From Citrobacter sp. Awk 4 (GTDB lineage: Bacteria; Pseudomonadota; Gammaproteobacteria; Enterobacterales; Enterobacteriaceae), in assembly GCF_028069725.1 (NCBI RefSeq), contig NZ_JANEWG010000002.1:62001-126000 (forward strand): a DNA stretch of 64,000 bases, read 5' to 3'. Position 1 is the first letter of the stretch. Each line of letters opens with the position of its first letter. Both the position numbers and the translations under genes were made by a program. The notes beneath the pieces are model-generated. The model made no database searches. It worked only from the letters and a program-made list of their open reading frames with translations, and was not told the DNA's origin. Positions 39,129-49,065 of this stretch are shown in pieces.

Positions 39129-39988
39129 CACACTTTCCCCACGCTGCCAAAAATGCGCATCTGCTCAGAGACGGTATCGGTAATCGCGGCCTCAATGCCC
39201 AGCAATAGCTCGGCAAATTCATCGTACAGCGGCTGGCGGTTCGCCATGCGAGACTCGATGGCGGCCAGCGCCGCCTGCGACATGCCGGTGTAGAAGTTGA
39301 TTTTGTGAATGCCCAGTTCGATGGCGCGACGAAAATCAGCGTCGCTGATGCCGGAACCGCCGTGCAGTACCAGGGGGATCGCCGCCTGCTGGCGGATCTC
39401 ATCCAGACGTGGGAAATCGAGTTTCGGCTCGCCTTTGTATTTACCGTGTGCGTTGCCGATGGCGACCGCGAGAGCGTCAATCCCGGTTCTGTCGACGAAG
39501 TCCCGCGCCAGCAGCGGATCGGTAAACAGCGATTCGTCGGCATGACCATACAGCGCGCCGCCTTCGTCACCGCCGACGGCCCCCAGTTCAGCCTCTACGG
39601 ATACGCCCACTGCGTGGCACATTTTCACCACTTCGCGGGTCTGGCGAATGTTTTCTTCATACTCCAGCGTCGAGCCGTCAAACATCACCGAACTGAAGCC
39701 CAGACGCAGCGCCTGCACTACCGATTCAAAATGCAGTCCGTGGTCGAGATTCAATACCACCGGAATGTCGTGGCGCGCCGCCTCGAATTTAATGGTCTCG
39801 ACCAGCGAATCCAGCGAGACATACTTAAAATGCACTTCGGCAATATTGATGATAAACGGCGAACGTTCTTGCTTCGCCGCGGCAAACAGCGCGCGCAAGA
39901 AGTGGGAGTCCAGCACGTTAAACGCCCCTAAAGCGTAGCGATGCTCACGGGCATGGGCGAGCCCATCAGCAAGAGAAATCAATGGCAT
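39128..39988 (-). CDS. Class II ketose-bisphosphate aldolase family protein
   Basis: 286 residues, class II FBP/tagatose-BP aldolase family. Zinc and catalytic residues are visible: NLDHGLHFE (Asp and His), the AELGAVGG segment, GNAHGKYKG (His) and VLHGGSGI (His). AAGGAGG lies 5 bases before the chosen start (MPLISLADG), which is better than an ATG six codons upstream. It should split a ketose phosphate into DHAP plus an aldehyde. Confidence 0.88.
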   Translation of the reverse strand: MPLISLADGLAHAREHRYALGAFNVLDSHFLRALFAAAKQERSPFIINIAEVHFKYVSLDSLVETIKFEAARHDIPVVLNLDHGLHFESVVQALRLGFSSVMFDGSTLEYEENIRQTREVVKMCHAVGVSVEAELGAVGGDEGGALYGHADESLFTDPLLARDFVDRTGIDALAVAIGNAHGKYKGEPKLDFPRLDEIRQQAAIPLVLHGGSGISDADFRRAIELGIHKINFYTGMSQAALAAIESRMANRQPLYDEFAELLLGIEAAITDTVSEQMRIFGSVGKV

Positions 39989-40002
39989 AACAGCCTCCTT
40001 GT

Positions 40003-40686
40003 TCAACGGAACAGTCGATACTCGTTACACAGCACCAGTTGCGCCGGTTCATCTTCTTCAATGTTGTTATAACGGGCGAGAGGCTGCAGGAAGTGATTGT
40101 CGTGGTCGTCGTCATTGACGGAAGAGACTTCGCCGACCAGTACATCGCCAAATCCTTGTTCCGCCCAAAAGCTGTGATACAAACCGGGCGTCAGGCAGAT
40201 GCTCTCCCCAGGCGTCAGGCGTAGCTGGCTTCCTGCCGCGTGGGTTTGTCGACAGCCATCAATCACCACCGTGACGGCGCTATTATCGGTTTGATCGTGG
40301 GCGTTGGCGTTCCACAACTCAACGATCAGATTACCGCCGCCGCGATTGATGATGTCTTCCTGCTTGCGCCAGTGAAAATGCATCGGCGTGATTTGCGCGT
40401 CCCGCACATGCATGATTTTTTCGGCGTAGCACTTTTCGTAAGGGAAGGCTTTGGGTGAACCGTTGCGCAGGGTAAACAGCGTTAGCCCTAAGGCGGCGAA
40501 GTTTTCCCCGCCAAATGCGGTCACATCCCAGCCGAGCTTGAGATCGAACACTTCACGCCAGGCGTCGGCATCCAGCTGTCGCCACTGCGTTGGCGCAAAA
40601 CTGGCGAAGGGCGGAAGGTGGATGTCATGCATGGAAAAAAACTGCCGTGTATGACCGAGAATTTCGTTTATTTCGGAGCGCTTCAT
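40003..40686 (-). CDS. D-lyxose isomerase family protein (cupin)
   Basis: 227 residues, the same length as I recall for the E. coli O157:H7 D-lyxose isomerase. Cupin metal-binding residues are present in ITPMHFHWRKQED (two His and one Glu) and a later His in LTPGLYHSFWAE. The enzyme interconverts D-lyxose/D-xylulose and, less efficiently, D-mannose/D-fructose. AGGAG lies upstream of the ATG. It is the first catabolic gene after the transporter. Confidence 0.88.
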   Translation of the reverse strand: MKRSEINEILGHTRQFFSMHDIHLPPFASFAPTQWRQLDADAWREVFDLKLGWDVTAFGGENFAALGLTLFTLRNGSPKAFPYEKCYAEKIMHVRDAQITPMHFHWRKQEDIINRGGGNLIVELWNANAHDQTDNSAVTVVIDGCRQTHAAGSQLRLTPGESICLTPGLYHSFWAEQGFGDVLVGEVSSVNDDDHDNHFLQPLARYNNIEEDEPAQLVLCNEYRLFR

Positions 40687-40717
40687 GGAGAGGATTCTCC
40701 TTGTGTAATGTCACCTT

Positions 40718-40790
40718 GTAGGCCGGATAAGGCATTTTGCCGCCATCCGGCACGAATTTATTGCCTGATGGCGCTGCGCTTATCAGGCCT
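40718..40790. repeat. REP pair inside the sugar operon (binding protein/isomerase gap)
   Basis: 40718-40752 (GTAGGCCGGATAAGGC ... GCCATCCGGCA) and 40763-40790 (GCCTGATGGCGC ... TTATCAGGCCT). Intercistronic, so it can stabilise the upstream binding-protein mRNA. Confidence 0.92.
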
Positions 40791-40809
40791 GGACAGAGGC
40801 CGCTTTCCG

Positions 40810-41751
40810 CTATTTCACCGTCCAACCCTTATAGCCGCTGACGTTGCTCTTATCGATCATCGTCACTGGGATCAGCACTGGCTCTTTCGGTGCGGGTTTC
40901 CCCTGTAGAATGTCATAGCCGATTTCTACCGCTTTTGCCGCCATCACCTGCGGATCTTGTGCAGGCGTTGCGACAAACAGCGAATTCTCACGCTTCAGCG
41001 CCTCTTCACCATCCGGGCTGCCATCGACGCCGACAATAAAGAACTCGTTACGTTGCGCCTGTTTTGCTGCGAGATCGGCACCGATCGCCGTCGGATCGTT
41101 AATCGCAAACACGCCGTCGATCTTCGGATTCGCCGCCAGCAGAGCGGTCATCACTTCCAGTCCGCCTTCACGGCTGCCTTTGGCGTTCTGGTTATCGGAA
41201 AGCACCTTGATATCCGGATGCTTTTTGAATTCGCTCTGGCAGCCTTCTACCCGGTTCTGCACCGCAGACACTGGCGGTCCGTTAATGATCACGACATTGC
41301 CTTTGCCTTTCAGGCGATCGGTGATGTATTTACACGCCATTTCCCCCGCCTGGGTGTTATTAGAGGTAATGGTGGCGTCTGCGCCTTCTGCTGCGACGTC
41401 AACTGCGACGACCACAATCCCCGCGTCTTTTGCCCGCTTCACCGCCGGGCCGATCCCTTTAGAATCTGCCGCGTTAAGGATTATCATGTCGACTTTGGCG
41501 GCGATAAAGTTGTCGATCTGCGACACCTGCTGGCCCAGATCGTAACCGCTGGAAACCAGCGTTACTTTCACGCTGTCGCCCGCCAGCTTGCGTGCTTCCA
41601 GCTCCGCCCCTTTGGTGATCTGCACGAAGAACGGGTTAGCAAGATCGCCCACCGTCACGCCGATCGATTTGAGATCTTTGGCCTGCGTAAACGGTGCTGC
41701 GGTCAGCAGCGCGCCTGCACAGAGCGCGGTCACTAATGGCTTCAAACGCAT
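40810..41751 (-). CDS. Sugar ABC transporter periplasmic binding protein (RbsB-like)
   Basis: 313 residues. Signal peptide (MRLKPLVTALCAGALLTAA, cleaved near TQAKD), then a two-lobed pentose/hexose-binding fold of the RbsB family (GVTVGDLANPFFVQITKGAE; AINDPTAIGADLAA; VGVDGSPDG). The start at 41751 has GAGGAAAAG ahead; an upstream in-frame codon would bury the signal peptide. The sugar is likely a pentose or hexose related to lyxose, allose or ribose, but it cannot be fixed from sequence. Confidence 0.9.
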   Translation of the reverse strand: MRLKPLVTALCAGALLTAAPFTQAKDLKSIGVTVGDLANPFFVQITKGAELEARKLAGDSVKVTLVSSGYDLGQQVSQIDNFIAAKVDMIILNAADSKGIGPAVKRAKDAGIVVVAVDVAAEGADATITSNNTQAGEMACKYITDRLKGKGNVVIINGPPVSAVQNRVEGCQSEFKKHPDIKVLSDNQNAKGSREGGLEVMTALLAANPKIDGVFAINDPTAIGADLAAKQAQRNEFFIVGVDGSPDGEEALKRENSLFVATPAQDPQVMAAKAVEIGYDILQGKPAPKEPVLIPVTMIDKSNVSGYKGWTVK

Positions 41752-41788
41752 AGTCTTTTCCTCACGTAGGGTACTTTTTGTTGTCATT

Positions 41789-41860
41789 GCCTGATGGCGC
41801 TTCGCTTATCAGGCCTACGGGGTTGTAGGACGGATAAGGCGTGTGCGCTGCCATCTGGCA
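41789..41860. repeat. REP pair inside the sugar operon (permease/binding protein gap)
   Basis: 41789-41818 (GCCTGATGGCGC ... TTATCAGGCCTAC) and inverted 41825-41860 (GTAGGACGGATAAGGCG ... GCCATCTGGCAG). Confidence 0.9.
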
Positions 41861-41866
41861 GATGTG

Positions 41867-42862
41867 TTATGCACTTTGATGATGTCGGGTACGGTATTTG
41901 TCGATCAGCACTGCAATGATGATCACCGCCCCTTTGATCACCAGTTGCCAGAAGTAGGAGACGCCCATCAGCGTCATGCCGTTGTTGAGGGTGGCAATGA
42001 TCAACGCCCCCACCAGCGTGCCGGTGATCGTACCGATCCCGCCGACAAAACTGGTGCCGCCGAGGATCACCGCGGCGATGGCGTCCAGTTCGTAGCCCAT
42101 CCCTAAGTTGCCGTTGGCGCTGTACAGACGTGAGGCGCTCATCACCCCACCAAGCCCGGAGAGCAGGCCGCTCATGCCGTACACAAACAGCAGCACCAGC
42201 CACACTTTGATACCGGTTAAGCGCGCCGCCTGCATATTGCCGCCGACAGCGTAGATATGAACTCCCAGCGTGGTGCGGCGGAGAATGAACCAGCACACCA
42301 CAATGACCGCCAGCGCAATCACCACCAGCCACGGAATCGGCCCGAGATAGTTATTGCCGATCCACTCGAAACTGATGTTGGAGTTGATGACCGTTGTGCC
42401 ATCTGCCAGCAGATAGGCCGCTCCGCGCAACGCTGTATAGGTGCCGAGAGTGACAATAAACGGCGGCAGTCCGGCAAAGGCCACCAGCGCGCCGTTAAAC
42501 AAGCCCAGCAGCATGCCGAGCATCAGCGCGACGGGTACAGAGAGCATGGCGAATTCGGGGATCAGTGAAACCGCCATCGCCGCCACTGCGGTGGTGCCAA
42601 GAATCGACCCGACAGAAAGATCGATACCGCCGGTCAGAATGATGAAAGTCATTCCCGCCGCTAACACGATGTTAATCGACGCCTGGCGGGTAATATTCAG
42701 CAGGTTGCTCTCGGTAAAAAAGTTGGGCGCGATAAAGCCAAACACGGCAACAATCAGGATAAGAATGGGCAGGATACCGACGGTTTGCATCAGATCGCCC
42801 ATCAGCATTTTTTTGGCGGAGGCGGATTTCGCCACCTGCTGGGGAGTGGTTGAATTATTCAT
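41867..42862 (-). CDS. Sugar ABC transporter permease (RbsC-like)
   Basis: 331 residues, about ten membrane spans, BPD_transp_2 family with the GGIDLSVGS and EAA-like [11 protein letters not shown] loops. It works with the adjoining ATPase and binding protein. Overlaps the ATPase gene by 4 bases. Confidence 0.92.
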   Translation of the reverse strand: MNNSTTPQQVAKSASAKKMLMGDLMQTVGILPILILIVAVFGFIAPNFFTESNLLNITRQASINIVLAAGMTFIILTGGIDLSVGSILGTTAVAAMAVSLIPEFAMLSVPVALMLGMLLGLFNGALVAFAGLPPFIVTLGTYTALRGAAYLLADGTTVINSNISFEWIGNNYLGPIPWLVVIALAVIVVCWFILRRTTLGVHIYAVGGNMQAARLTGIKVWLVLLFVYGMSGLLSGLGGVMSASRLYSANGNLGMGYELDAIAAVILGGTSFVGGIGTITGTLVGALIIATLNNGMTLMGVSYFWQLVIKGAVIIIAVLIDKYRTRHHQSA

Positions 42863-44379
42863 GATTGCCTCGCCTGAGGGTGGGAATCGTTCGCGCCGGT
42901 GGCCAGCGTCATAATGTTTTCCTGAGAAATGTGTTTACCGTCCAGCTCTCCGGCTATGCTGCCTTCGTGCATGACGTACACCCGATCGCTCATGCCGACG
43001 ACCTCCGGCAGTTCGCTGGAGATCATCAGGATCGCCACGCCCTGGCGCGCCATGTCATTCATAATGCGGTAGATCTCGCTTTTGGCGCCGACATCGACGC
43101 CGCGCGTCGGTTCATCAAGGATCAAGATGCGTGGGCCAATCGCCACCCAGCGTGAAATCAATAGCTTTTGCTGGTTGCCGCCGGAAAGTCCGCCCGCCCG
43201 TACCTGCGCATGGGGCACTCGGATGTTGAGTAACTGAATGGCATCGTCGGAGATCGTCTGCGCTTTTTTGCGGTTGAGCATGCCCCAGGTAGCGTCACGC
43301 TCCAGCGTCGCCATCGTGATGTTCTCTGCCGCCGCCAGCTCTAAAAACAGCCCCTGTTCTTTGCGGTTTTCGGTGAGATAACCGATGCCATAGTCGATAG
43401 CTTCGCGTGGGGAGTGGATCACTACCGGTTCGCCATCCACTTCAATCATGCCGCCAGTGGCTTTGCACACGCCAAAAATCAGTTGCGCCAGTTCAGAGCG
43501 TCCGGCGCCGACTAAACCCGCCAGGCCGACAATTTCCCCGGAACGCACCAGCAAACTGCACGGCTGCACTTTGCCGCCGTCGGTCAGGTGATGCACATTC
43601 AGGCGCGCTTTTCCGAGTGGAATATCACGCTCTTTGTTAAACAGATCGCTCAGTGGCCGACCCACCATCATGCGCACCAGTTCAGCGGCGTTGAGCTTGT
43701 CGCGGGTCAGGCTGCCAACGTACTGCCCGTCGCGCAGCACGCTGACGCGATCCGAAAGCTCGTACACTTCCGCCATGCGGTGGCTGATGTAGATAATTGC
43801 CATCCCTTCATCACGCAGACGCATGATCAGTTCAAACAGACGGTGGGTTTCACGCGAGGAGAGGGCGGCGGTGGGTTCATCCATCACCAGAATACGGCTG
43901 TTGCGGTGCAGGGCGCGGGCGATTTCCACTTGTTGTTGTTCGGCGATGGTCAGCCGCATCACTTTATCGCTGGCTTTAAACTGCGCGCCGAGGCGATCGA
44001 TAACCTGCTGCGCCTGCAGAACCATCTCTTTGCGTTGCACCAGCCCGCCGCGCGACAGCTCGCTACCGAGGAAAATGTTCTCCGCGACCGTCAGGTTGGG
44101 GGCCAGCTGCATTTCCTGATAAATCAGGGTAATGCCAGCGCTCAGGGCCTCTTTTGGGCCTTTGATATGGAAGGGCTGACCGTCAATCAGGATCTCGCCG
44201 CTGGTGGCGCTGTACGCCCCGGCAAGCACCTTCATCAGGGTACTTTTTCCCGCGCCGTTTTCCCCCATCAGGGCGTGAATTTCGCCGGGATATACCGTCA
44301 AATCGACCCCTTTCAGTGCGTAAAATTTGCCAAAGGCTTTGGCAATATTGCGCATTTCCAGAACCGGTGCCCTGCTCAT
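42859..44379 (-). CDS. Sugar ABC transporter ATP-binding protein (RbsA-like)
   Basis: 506 residues with two fused ABC domains. The first has Walker [10 protein letters not shown] (about 38-46) and Walker [11 protein letters not shown]. The second has the degenerate P-loop GLVGAGRSE and signature LSGGNQQK, typical of monosaccharide importers. First gene of the leftward operon ATPase-permease-binding protein-isomerase-aldolase-kinase, divergent from the hybrid kinase. Confidence 0.95.
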   Translation of the reverse strand: MSRAPVLEMRNIAKAFGKFYALKGVDLTVYPGEIHALMGENGAGKSTLMKVLAGAYSATSGEILIDGQPFHIKGPKEALSAGITLIYQEMQLAPNLTVAENIFLGSELSRGGLVQRKEMVLQAQQVIDRLGAQFKASDKVMRLTIAEQQQVEIARALHRNSRILVMDEPTAALSSRETHRLFELIMRLRDEGMAIIYISHRMAEVYELSDRVSVLRDGQYVGSLTRDKLNAAELVRMMVGRPLSDLFNKERDIPLGKARLNVHHLTDGGKVQPCSLLVRSGEIVGLAGLVGAGRSELAQLIFGVCKATGGMIEVDGEPVVIHSPREAIDYGIGYLTENRKEQGLFLELAAAENITMATLERDATWGMLNRKKAQTISDDAIQLLNIRVPHAQVRAGGLSGGNQQKLLISRWVAIGPRILILDEPTRGVDVGAKSEIYRIMNDMARQGVAILMISSELPEVVGMSDRVYVMHEGSIAGELDGKHISQENIMTLATGANDSHPQARQS

Positions 44380-44493
44380 GGCGGATCTCCTGCGGGGTTG
44401 TCGATATCAGCAGTCCATCACAGGAAAGTAAATGCAAAATGTCAGAAGCCGTTCATATTTGTCATAGTGATATTTTTCTTCATGGAGCGTGAT

Positions 44494-46803
44494 ATGCCGC
44501 AGCCTGGGCGTCACTTTTTCGCCAGCGCGCGCGGGCGATTGCTGTTCTTTAACCTACTGGTGGTGGCGGTCACGCTGATGGTGAGCGGCGTGGCGGTGCT
44601 CGGTTTTCGACACGCCAGCCAGATTCAGGAGCAGGTACAGCAACAAACGGTCGATGACATGACTGGCAGCATGAATCTGGCGCGCGACACCGCCAACGTA
44701 GCGACGGCGGCGGTGCGACTGTCACAGGTGGTCGGCGCGCTGGAATACAAAGGTGAGGCGGAACGCTTACAGGAGACGCAGCGTGCGCTGAAACAGTCGC
44801 TGGAACAACTGGCCGCCGCCCCGCTGGCGCAGCAGGAGCCGGACCTGGTCGCCCGCATTATTCAGCGCAGCAACGAACTGCAAACCAGCGTGGCGGGCAT
44901 GCTCCAGCGCGGGCAGCGACGGCATCTTGAGCGTAATGCGCTACTGAGTTTGCTGTATCAGAATCTGAGCTACCTGCGACATCTACAAACGATCAATGCG
45001 GCGCAGAACGGCGTTTTGTTCGCTCAGATGGACAGACTGATCGTGGCGGCTATCGAAACCCCCACGCCGCGCTCAGTCGTTAAACAACTGGATGGCGTGA
45101 TGCCCTTGTTGCCGACGCATAACGTTAACCCACTGGTCAATGGCATCCTCAGTGACTTCAATCAGGAATTACGCCAGCTCGAACCGCTTTCGGCGGCGCT
45201 GGAACAAAGCGATCTGGCGATCATCTGGTATATGTTCCACATCAAAGCGCTGGTGGCGATCCTCAACAGCGACATCAATCAATATGTGGCGCAGGTGGCG
45301 GCCAGTTCAGAGCAGCGCGTGGCGCAAAGCCATCAGGAATTGCAGTCTATCATTATGTTTATCATGACATTTGCCCTGCTGGCGATTGTCATTACCGGGT
45401 TTGCGGGCTGGTATATTTATCGCAATCTCGGCTCCAATCTGACGGCAATCTCGCGGGCGATGTCCCGCCTGGCGCACGGGGAATCGGACGTCAGCGTCCC
45501 TGCTTTGCAGCGGCGCGACGAACTGGGAGAACTGGCGCGCGCGTTCAACGTTTTTGCCCGAAATACCGCCTCGCTGGAGCACACCTCGCGTCTATTGAAG
45601 GAAAAAAGCACGCAACTGGAAATCGACAGAATCGAGCGCAAAGGACTGGAGGAAGCGCTACTGCACAGCCAGAAAATGAAAGCGGTAGGGCAACTGACGG
45701 GAGGGCTGGCGCATGACTTTAACAATTTGTTGGCGGTGATTATCGGCAGTCTGGAGCTGGTTAACCCCGACTCGCCGGAGGCGGCGCGAATTTCGCGGGC
45801 GCTGAAAGCGGCGGAGCGTGGGGCGCTACTGACCCAGCGGCTACTGGCTTTCTCCCGCAAGCAGTCCCTGCATCCCCATGCGGTGGAGCTGAGAACGTTA
45901 CTGGAGAATCTTGGCGAGCTGATGCGCCACTCGTTGCCCGCCACCCTGACGCTGGACATTGAAGCTCAGTCGCCTGCCTGGCCCGCGTGGATTGACGTCA
46001 GCCAACTGGAAAATGCCCTCATCAACCTGGTGATGAACGCCCGTGATGCAATGGAGGGGCAAATGGGCACCATCAAAATTCGCACCTGGAATCAGCGCGT
46101 CACGCGAAGCAGCGGGCGTAAAGAAGATATGGTTATCCTGGAGATTGCGGATCACGGTTGCGGTATGTCGCAGGAGATCAAAGCGCAGGTTTTTGAACCG
46201 TTCTTCACCACCAAACAGACCGGCAGCGGCAGCGGCCTCGGGCTCTCGATGGTGTACGGATTTGTGCGCCAGTCCGGCGGACGGGTGGAAATTGAGAGTG
46301 CGCCGGGGCAGGGAACGACGGTCAGATTGCAACTGCCCCGCGCGATTGTACCTGTCGCGACCGCTGCGGAACCGTTGGCAGAAGAGGACGTTGCCCGCAC
46401 GGATAAACTGGTTCTGGTTCTCGAAGATGAAGCCGATGTACGCCAGACGCTGTGTGAGCAGCTGCATTTATTAGGTTATCTGACGCTGGAAGCCGCCAAC
46501 GGCGAGCAGGCGATGCAGATGCTGGCAGCCTCTTCAGAGATCGACATTTTTATCAGTGACTTAATGCTACCTGGCGGGTTAAGCGGCGCGGATGTGGTGA
46601 ACCATGCGCTGAAACACTATCCCCATCTGACGCTACTGCTGATCAGCGGTCAGGATTTACGTCCGGCAAACAACCCCGCGCTGCCGGATGTGGCGCTACT
46701 GCGTAAACCGTTTACCCGGGGGCAGCTTGTGCAGGCGCTGCATCAGGCAGTAATAAAAAGCGACAGCGCGCCAGTGATGTGGCAACAGAACAGCATGAAT
46801 TGA
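44494..46803 (+). CDS. Hybrid sensor histidine kinase/receiver, sugar-operon associated
   Basis: 769 residues. TM1 (about 16-38), an all-helical periplasmic sensor region (about 40-286, TorS-like in texture), TM2 (about 286-308), HAMP (about 309-361), HisKA with His407 in LAHDFNN, HATPase (DHGCGMS, GSGLGLSMV), and a C-terminal receiver with Asp689 in FISDLMLPG. There is no HPt domain. The start at 44494 was chosen because GGAG ends 6 bases before it. The long in-frame extension to the left is antisense to the ATPase gene and was rejected. It is divergent from the transporter operon, which it probably controls through the regulator at 37300-38031. Confidence 0.9.
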   Translation: MPQPGRHFFASARGRLLFFNLLVVAVTLMVSGVAVLGFRHASQIQEQVQQQTVDDMTGSMNLARDTANVATAAVRLSQVVGALEYKGEAERLQETQRALKQSLEQLAAAPLAQQEPDLVARIIQRSNELQTSVAGMLQRGQRRHLERNALLSLLYQNLSYLRHLQTINAAQNGVLFAQMDRLIVAAIETPTPRSVVKQLDGVMPLLPTHNVNPLVNGILSDFNQELRQLEPLSAALEQSDLAIIWYMFHIKALVAILNSDINQYVAQVAASSEQRVAQSHQELQSIIMFIMTFALLAIVITGFAGWYIYRNLGSNLTAISRAMSRLAHGESDVSVPALQRRDELGELARAFNVFARNTASLEHTSRLLKEKSTQLEIDRIERKGLEEALLHSQKMKAVGQLTGGLAHDFNNLLAVIIGSLELVNPDSPEAARISRALKAAERGALLTQRLLAFSRKQSLHPHAVELRTLLENLGELMRHSLPATLTLDIEAQSPAWPAWIDVSQLENALINLVMNARDAMEGQMGTIKIRTWNQRVTRSSGRKEDMVILEIADHGCGMSQEIKAQVFEPFFTTKQTGSGSGLGLSMVYGFVRQSGGRVEIESAPGQGTTVRLQLPRAIVPVATAAEPLAEEDVARTDKLVLVLEDEADVRQTLCEQLHLLGYLTLEAANGEQAMQMLAASSEIDIFISDLMLPGGLSGADVVNHALKHYPHLTLLLISGQDLRPANNPALPDVALLRKPFTRGQLVQALHQAVIKSDSAPVMWQQNSMN

Positions 46804-46872
46804 GATTCCTCCGCTACTCCCCGCGTTTACCTTTCATTAACCTAAAGCCAGCTCATCTGCGAGACTGGTCCT

Positions 46873-47205
46873 ATGAAACGTTATGCTATCGCTCTGTTAC
46901 TGAGTTTGTGCTCTTTAGGCAGCCCACTGGCCTATGCCGACATTATCGATGATGCCATCGGCAACATTCAGCAGGCGATCAGCGATGCCTACAAGCCCGA
47001 TAATGGTCGCCGCTATGACGATGACTCTCGGGATGACAACTGGCAACAGCAGATGAGCGACGATCGCCGCAGGCAGTACGACGACAGGCGTCGCCAGTTT
47101 GAAGACCGGCGCCGCCAGCTGGATGAGCGCCAGCGCCAGCTCGATCAGGAGCGTCGTCAGCTAGAAGATGATGAGCGAAGGATGGAAGAGGACTACTATC
47201 GCTAG
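46873..47205 (+). CDS. yjdP: YjdP, small secreted charged coiled-coil protein
   Basis: 110 residues close to E. coli YjdP (109). Signal peptide (MKRYAIALLLSLCSLGSPLAYA) followed by ADIIDDAIGNIQQAI and a highly charged tail of D/E-R-R-Q-type heptads (RRRQYDDRRRQFEDRRRQLD) that should form a long helix or coiled coil. Function unknown; it precedes phnP convergently, as in E. coli. Confidence 0.9.
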   Translation: MKRYAIALLLSLCSLGSPLAYADIIDDAIGNIQQAISDAYKPDNGRRYDDDSRDDNWQQQMSDDRRRQYDDRRRQFEDRRRQLDERQRQLDQERRQLEDDERRMEEDYYR

Positions 47206-47268
47206 CTGCTAATCCTTGCGGTTTCGGCGCAGTCCTTTCCAGCGCTCTCGGGAATTCAACGCGCGCGT

Positions 47269-47739
47269 TTACCCGTTTGTTTCGGGTCGAACCGTGTTGA
47301 GGCGATTGCCATGCCCGGCGAGACGAGGGGCGAAAAAGCCCAATACGCCGCCTGCGAACAGGCCAGTACAGAACACAATCCACACAAACTCTTCACTGAA
47401 TAATGCCCTGGCGCTGAGCGCGTGGGGAATCAGTTCGTAAAGCATCGCGAGCACACCGCCAATCGCCGCGCAGGCGAGGCTACGCCAGTAACGTGATTCG
47501 TAAATTTTGTCCGCCAGGCAGGCGCTAAGTATCCCTGTCGCCAGCGCCGGGAGTGCGCCAAGTAACCACGTTATTACCAGAAACTGTGGCAACACTCTGC
47601 TGATATCGAACAGCAACTCCCACGGGGAATCTCTAAAATAGAGCGCCGTGATGGCGATAGTGAGGGGGACGCCAATAAACGGCCCCAACAACGTAAACCA
47701 GCAGGCATGATGGATAATACGGCGTGTTTTTATTTTCAC
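47269..47739 (-). CDS. Hypothetical four-span membrane protein
   Basis: 156 residues from a GTG start preceded by GAGGGG. Four hydrophobic spans (about 15-33, 48-72, 86-105, 118-138) with a positively charged N-terminus (MKIKTRR). I do not recognise a family. E. coli K-12 has no gene between yjdP and phnP, so this is an accessory insertion. It could be the last gene of the phn transcript (70 bases after phnP), but nothing ties it to phosphonates. Confidence 0.65.
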   Translation of the reverse strand: MKIKTRRIIHHACWFTLLGPFIGVPLTIAITALYFRDSPWELLFDISRVLPQFLVITWLLGALPALATGILSACLADKIYESRYWRSLACAAIGGVLAMLYELIPHALSARALFSEEFVWIVFCTGLFAGGVLGFFAPRLAGHGNRLNTVRPETNG

Positions 47740-47808
47740 AGGATCCCCTCAGCGTGTTTTCTCTGAAGGGACAATAAGTCGCGTAAGTGAAGAGACGATG
47801 AAGTGTGG

Positions 47809-48567
47809 CTAATCCAGCACAATTTCCATCCCATCGAAGCCCGCTTCAATGCCTTCCGGCAGCGGGTTCTCCATCAGCCACAGGTCGAACTGATGGCTGA
47901 TGTGGGTGAGGATCACCCGTGGGCTGCGGATGACGTCGTTCAGCGCCAGCACCGTGTTTACGTCACAGTGGTTACGTGGCGGCGTTTCGCGCGGCGGGTG
48001 GCTACAGTCGATAATGATCGCCTGCGGCTGATTGTTCTGTAAAAATTTCAGTGTTTTGTCTGGCAATCCGGCGGTATCGGCGAGCCACGCCACACGGCTG
48101 TGCGCCGTTTCCAGCAGATAGCCAAACGTCAGCTTTGAGTGATTCAACGGCAGTGGCGTGACCTGCAATCCCTGCAAATCAAACACCACAAACGGCTTCA
48201 CCGTGTGACTGAAATCCAGAATACCAGGATGTTTAAACAAATCATCACAACCTTGATCGTCCGGCGGGCCGTATACCGGGATCGTCGCCCCCACACCCCA
48301 GCGGAGCGGAAACAGCCCTTGGACATGATCCATATGGTAGTGAGTGAGCAGAAACTGCCGGAAAGAGCCGGCAGGCCAGTTGTCCATCAGATCGTGCAGA
48401 CCGGCGTCCAGCAGCGTTACTGCGTCGTTGAATTTGAGTGATCCACTACAGGGGCGGCGGCGATAGTGCGGCTGCACGCGCGCGCGACGACAGGCGGCGC
48501 AGTCGCAACCAAACACGGGCACCTGCTGTGCGCCACCGGTGCCGGTTAAGGTGATGGTCAAACTCAT
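47809..48567 (-). CDS. phnP: PhnP, phosphoribosyl 1,2-cyclic phosphate phosphodiesterase
   Basis: 252 residues, beta-lactamase-fold phosphodiesterase. The metal motif [11 protein letters not shown] and later Asp/His ligands are present, as is an N-terminal cysteine/zinc site ([12 protein letters not shown]). It opens the cyclic product of PhnJ to ribose 1,5-bisphosphate, the step before PhnN. Length as in E. coli. Confidence 0.96.
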   Translation of the reverse strand: MSLTITLTGTGGAQQVPVFGCDCAACRRARVQPHYRRRPCSGSLKFNDAVTLLDAGLHDLMDNWPAGSFRQFLLTHYHMDHVQGLFPLRWGVGATIPVYGPPDDQGCDDLFKHPGILDFSHTVKPFVVFDLQGLQVTPLPLNHSKLTFGYLLETAHSRVAWLADTAGLPDKTLKFLQNNQPQAIIIDCSHPPRETPPRNHCDVNTVLALNDVIRSPRVILTHISHQFDLWLMENPLPEGIEAGFDGMEIVLD

Positions 48568-48590
48568 CGTGACTCCCCTTGTCGTATCGT

Positions 48591-48625
48591 GCCGGATGGC
48601 GACGCGAGCGTCTTATCCGGCCTAC
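48591..48625. repeat. REP unit between phnO and phnP
   Basis: GCCGGATGGCGACGCGAGC ... CTTATCCGGCCTAC, a single REP in the phnO-phnP gap. Confidence 0.92.
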
Positions 48626-48630
48626 ATACC

Positions 48631-49065
48631 TCACAGTGCTTTGGTGAAGCGGAAATGGCTCCGTTCATAGCCTTCGCGCAGGTAAAAACGGTGCGCGTTG
48701 TGACGCGTCACGCTGGTAGAAAGCTCAGTCATTTCTGCCCCCGCCTGGCGCGCTTCCTCCTCTGCCCACGCCAGCAGCCGACTGCCGACTTTGCCACCGC
48801 GTGCATGCGGCATCACCACCAGTTCCTGAATTTCGCCAATCCAGTTGGCGTGATGCAGATGAAACTGCAGATGCAAACCAATCATGCCAACCACCTGGCC
48901 GTCGAGCAGCGCCAGTTGGTAGCGCAGATTGCTATCCTGCAAATTGGCGGCAAACCCGGCGTTAAAGGCCTGGCGGTTAAATTCGGCCTGCTTCAGTTCG
49001 CAGATAAGCGCGTAGACGGCCTCGGTATCGCCTGGCGTGGCGCGGCGTAGTTCACAGTTAAACAT
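48631..49065 (-). CDS. phnO: Aminoalkylphosphonate N-acetyltransferase PhnO
   Basis: 144 residues, GNAT fold with the acetyl-CoA loop [15 protein letters not shown]. It acetylates aminoalkylphosphonates so they can be handled by C-P lyase or detoxified. Overlaps phnN by 8 bases. Confidence 0.95.
   Translation of the reverse strand: MFNCELRRATPGDTEAVYALICELKQAEFNRQAFNAGFAANLQDSNLRYQLALLDGQVVGMIGLHLQFHLHHANWIGEIQELVVMPHARGGKVGSRLLAWAEEEARQAGAEMTELSTSVTRHNAHRFYLREGYERSHFRFTKAL

Noticed and set aside
43588-44493. A long N-terminal extension of the hybrid kinase (about 300 residues)
   Set aside because: It is antisense to the sugar ABC ATPase gene, has no kinase-like features, and a good ribosome site and membrane segment start at 44494.
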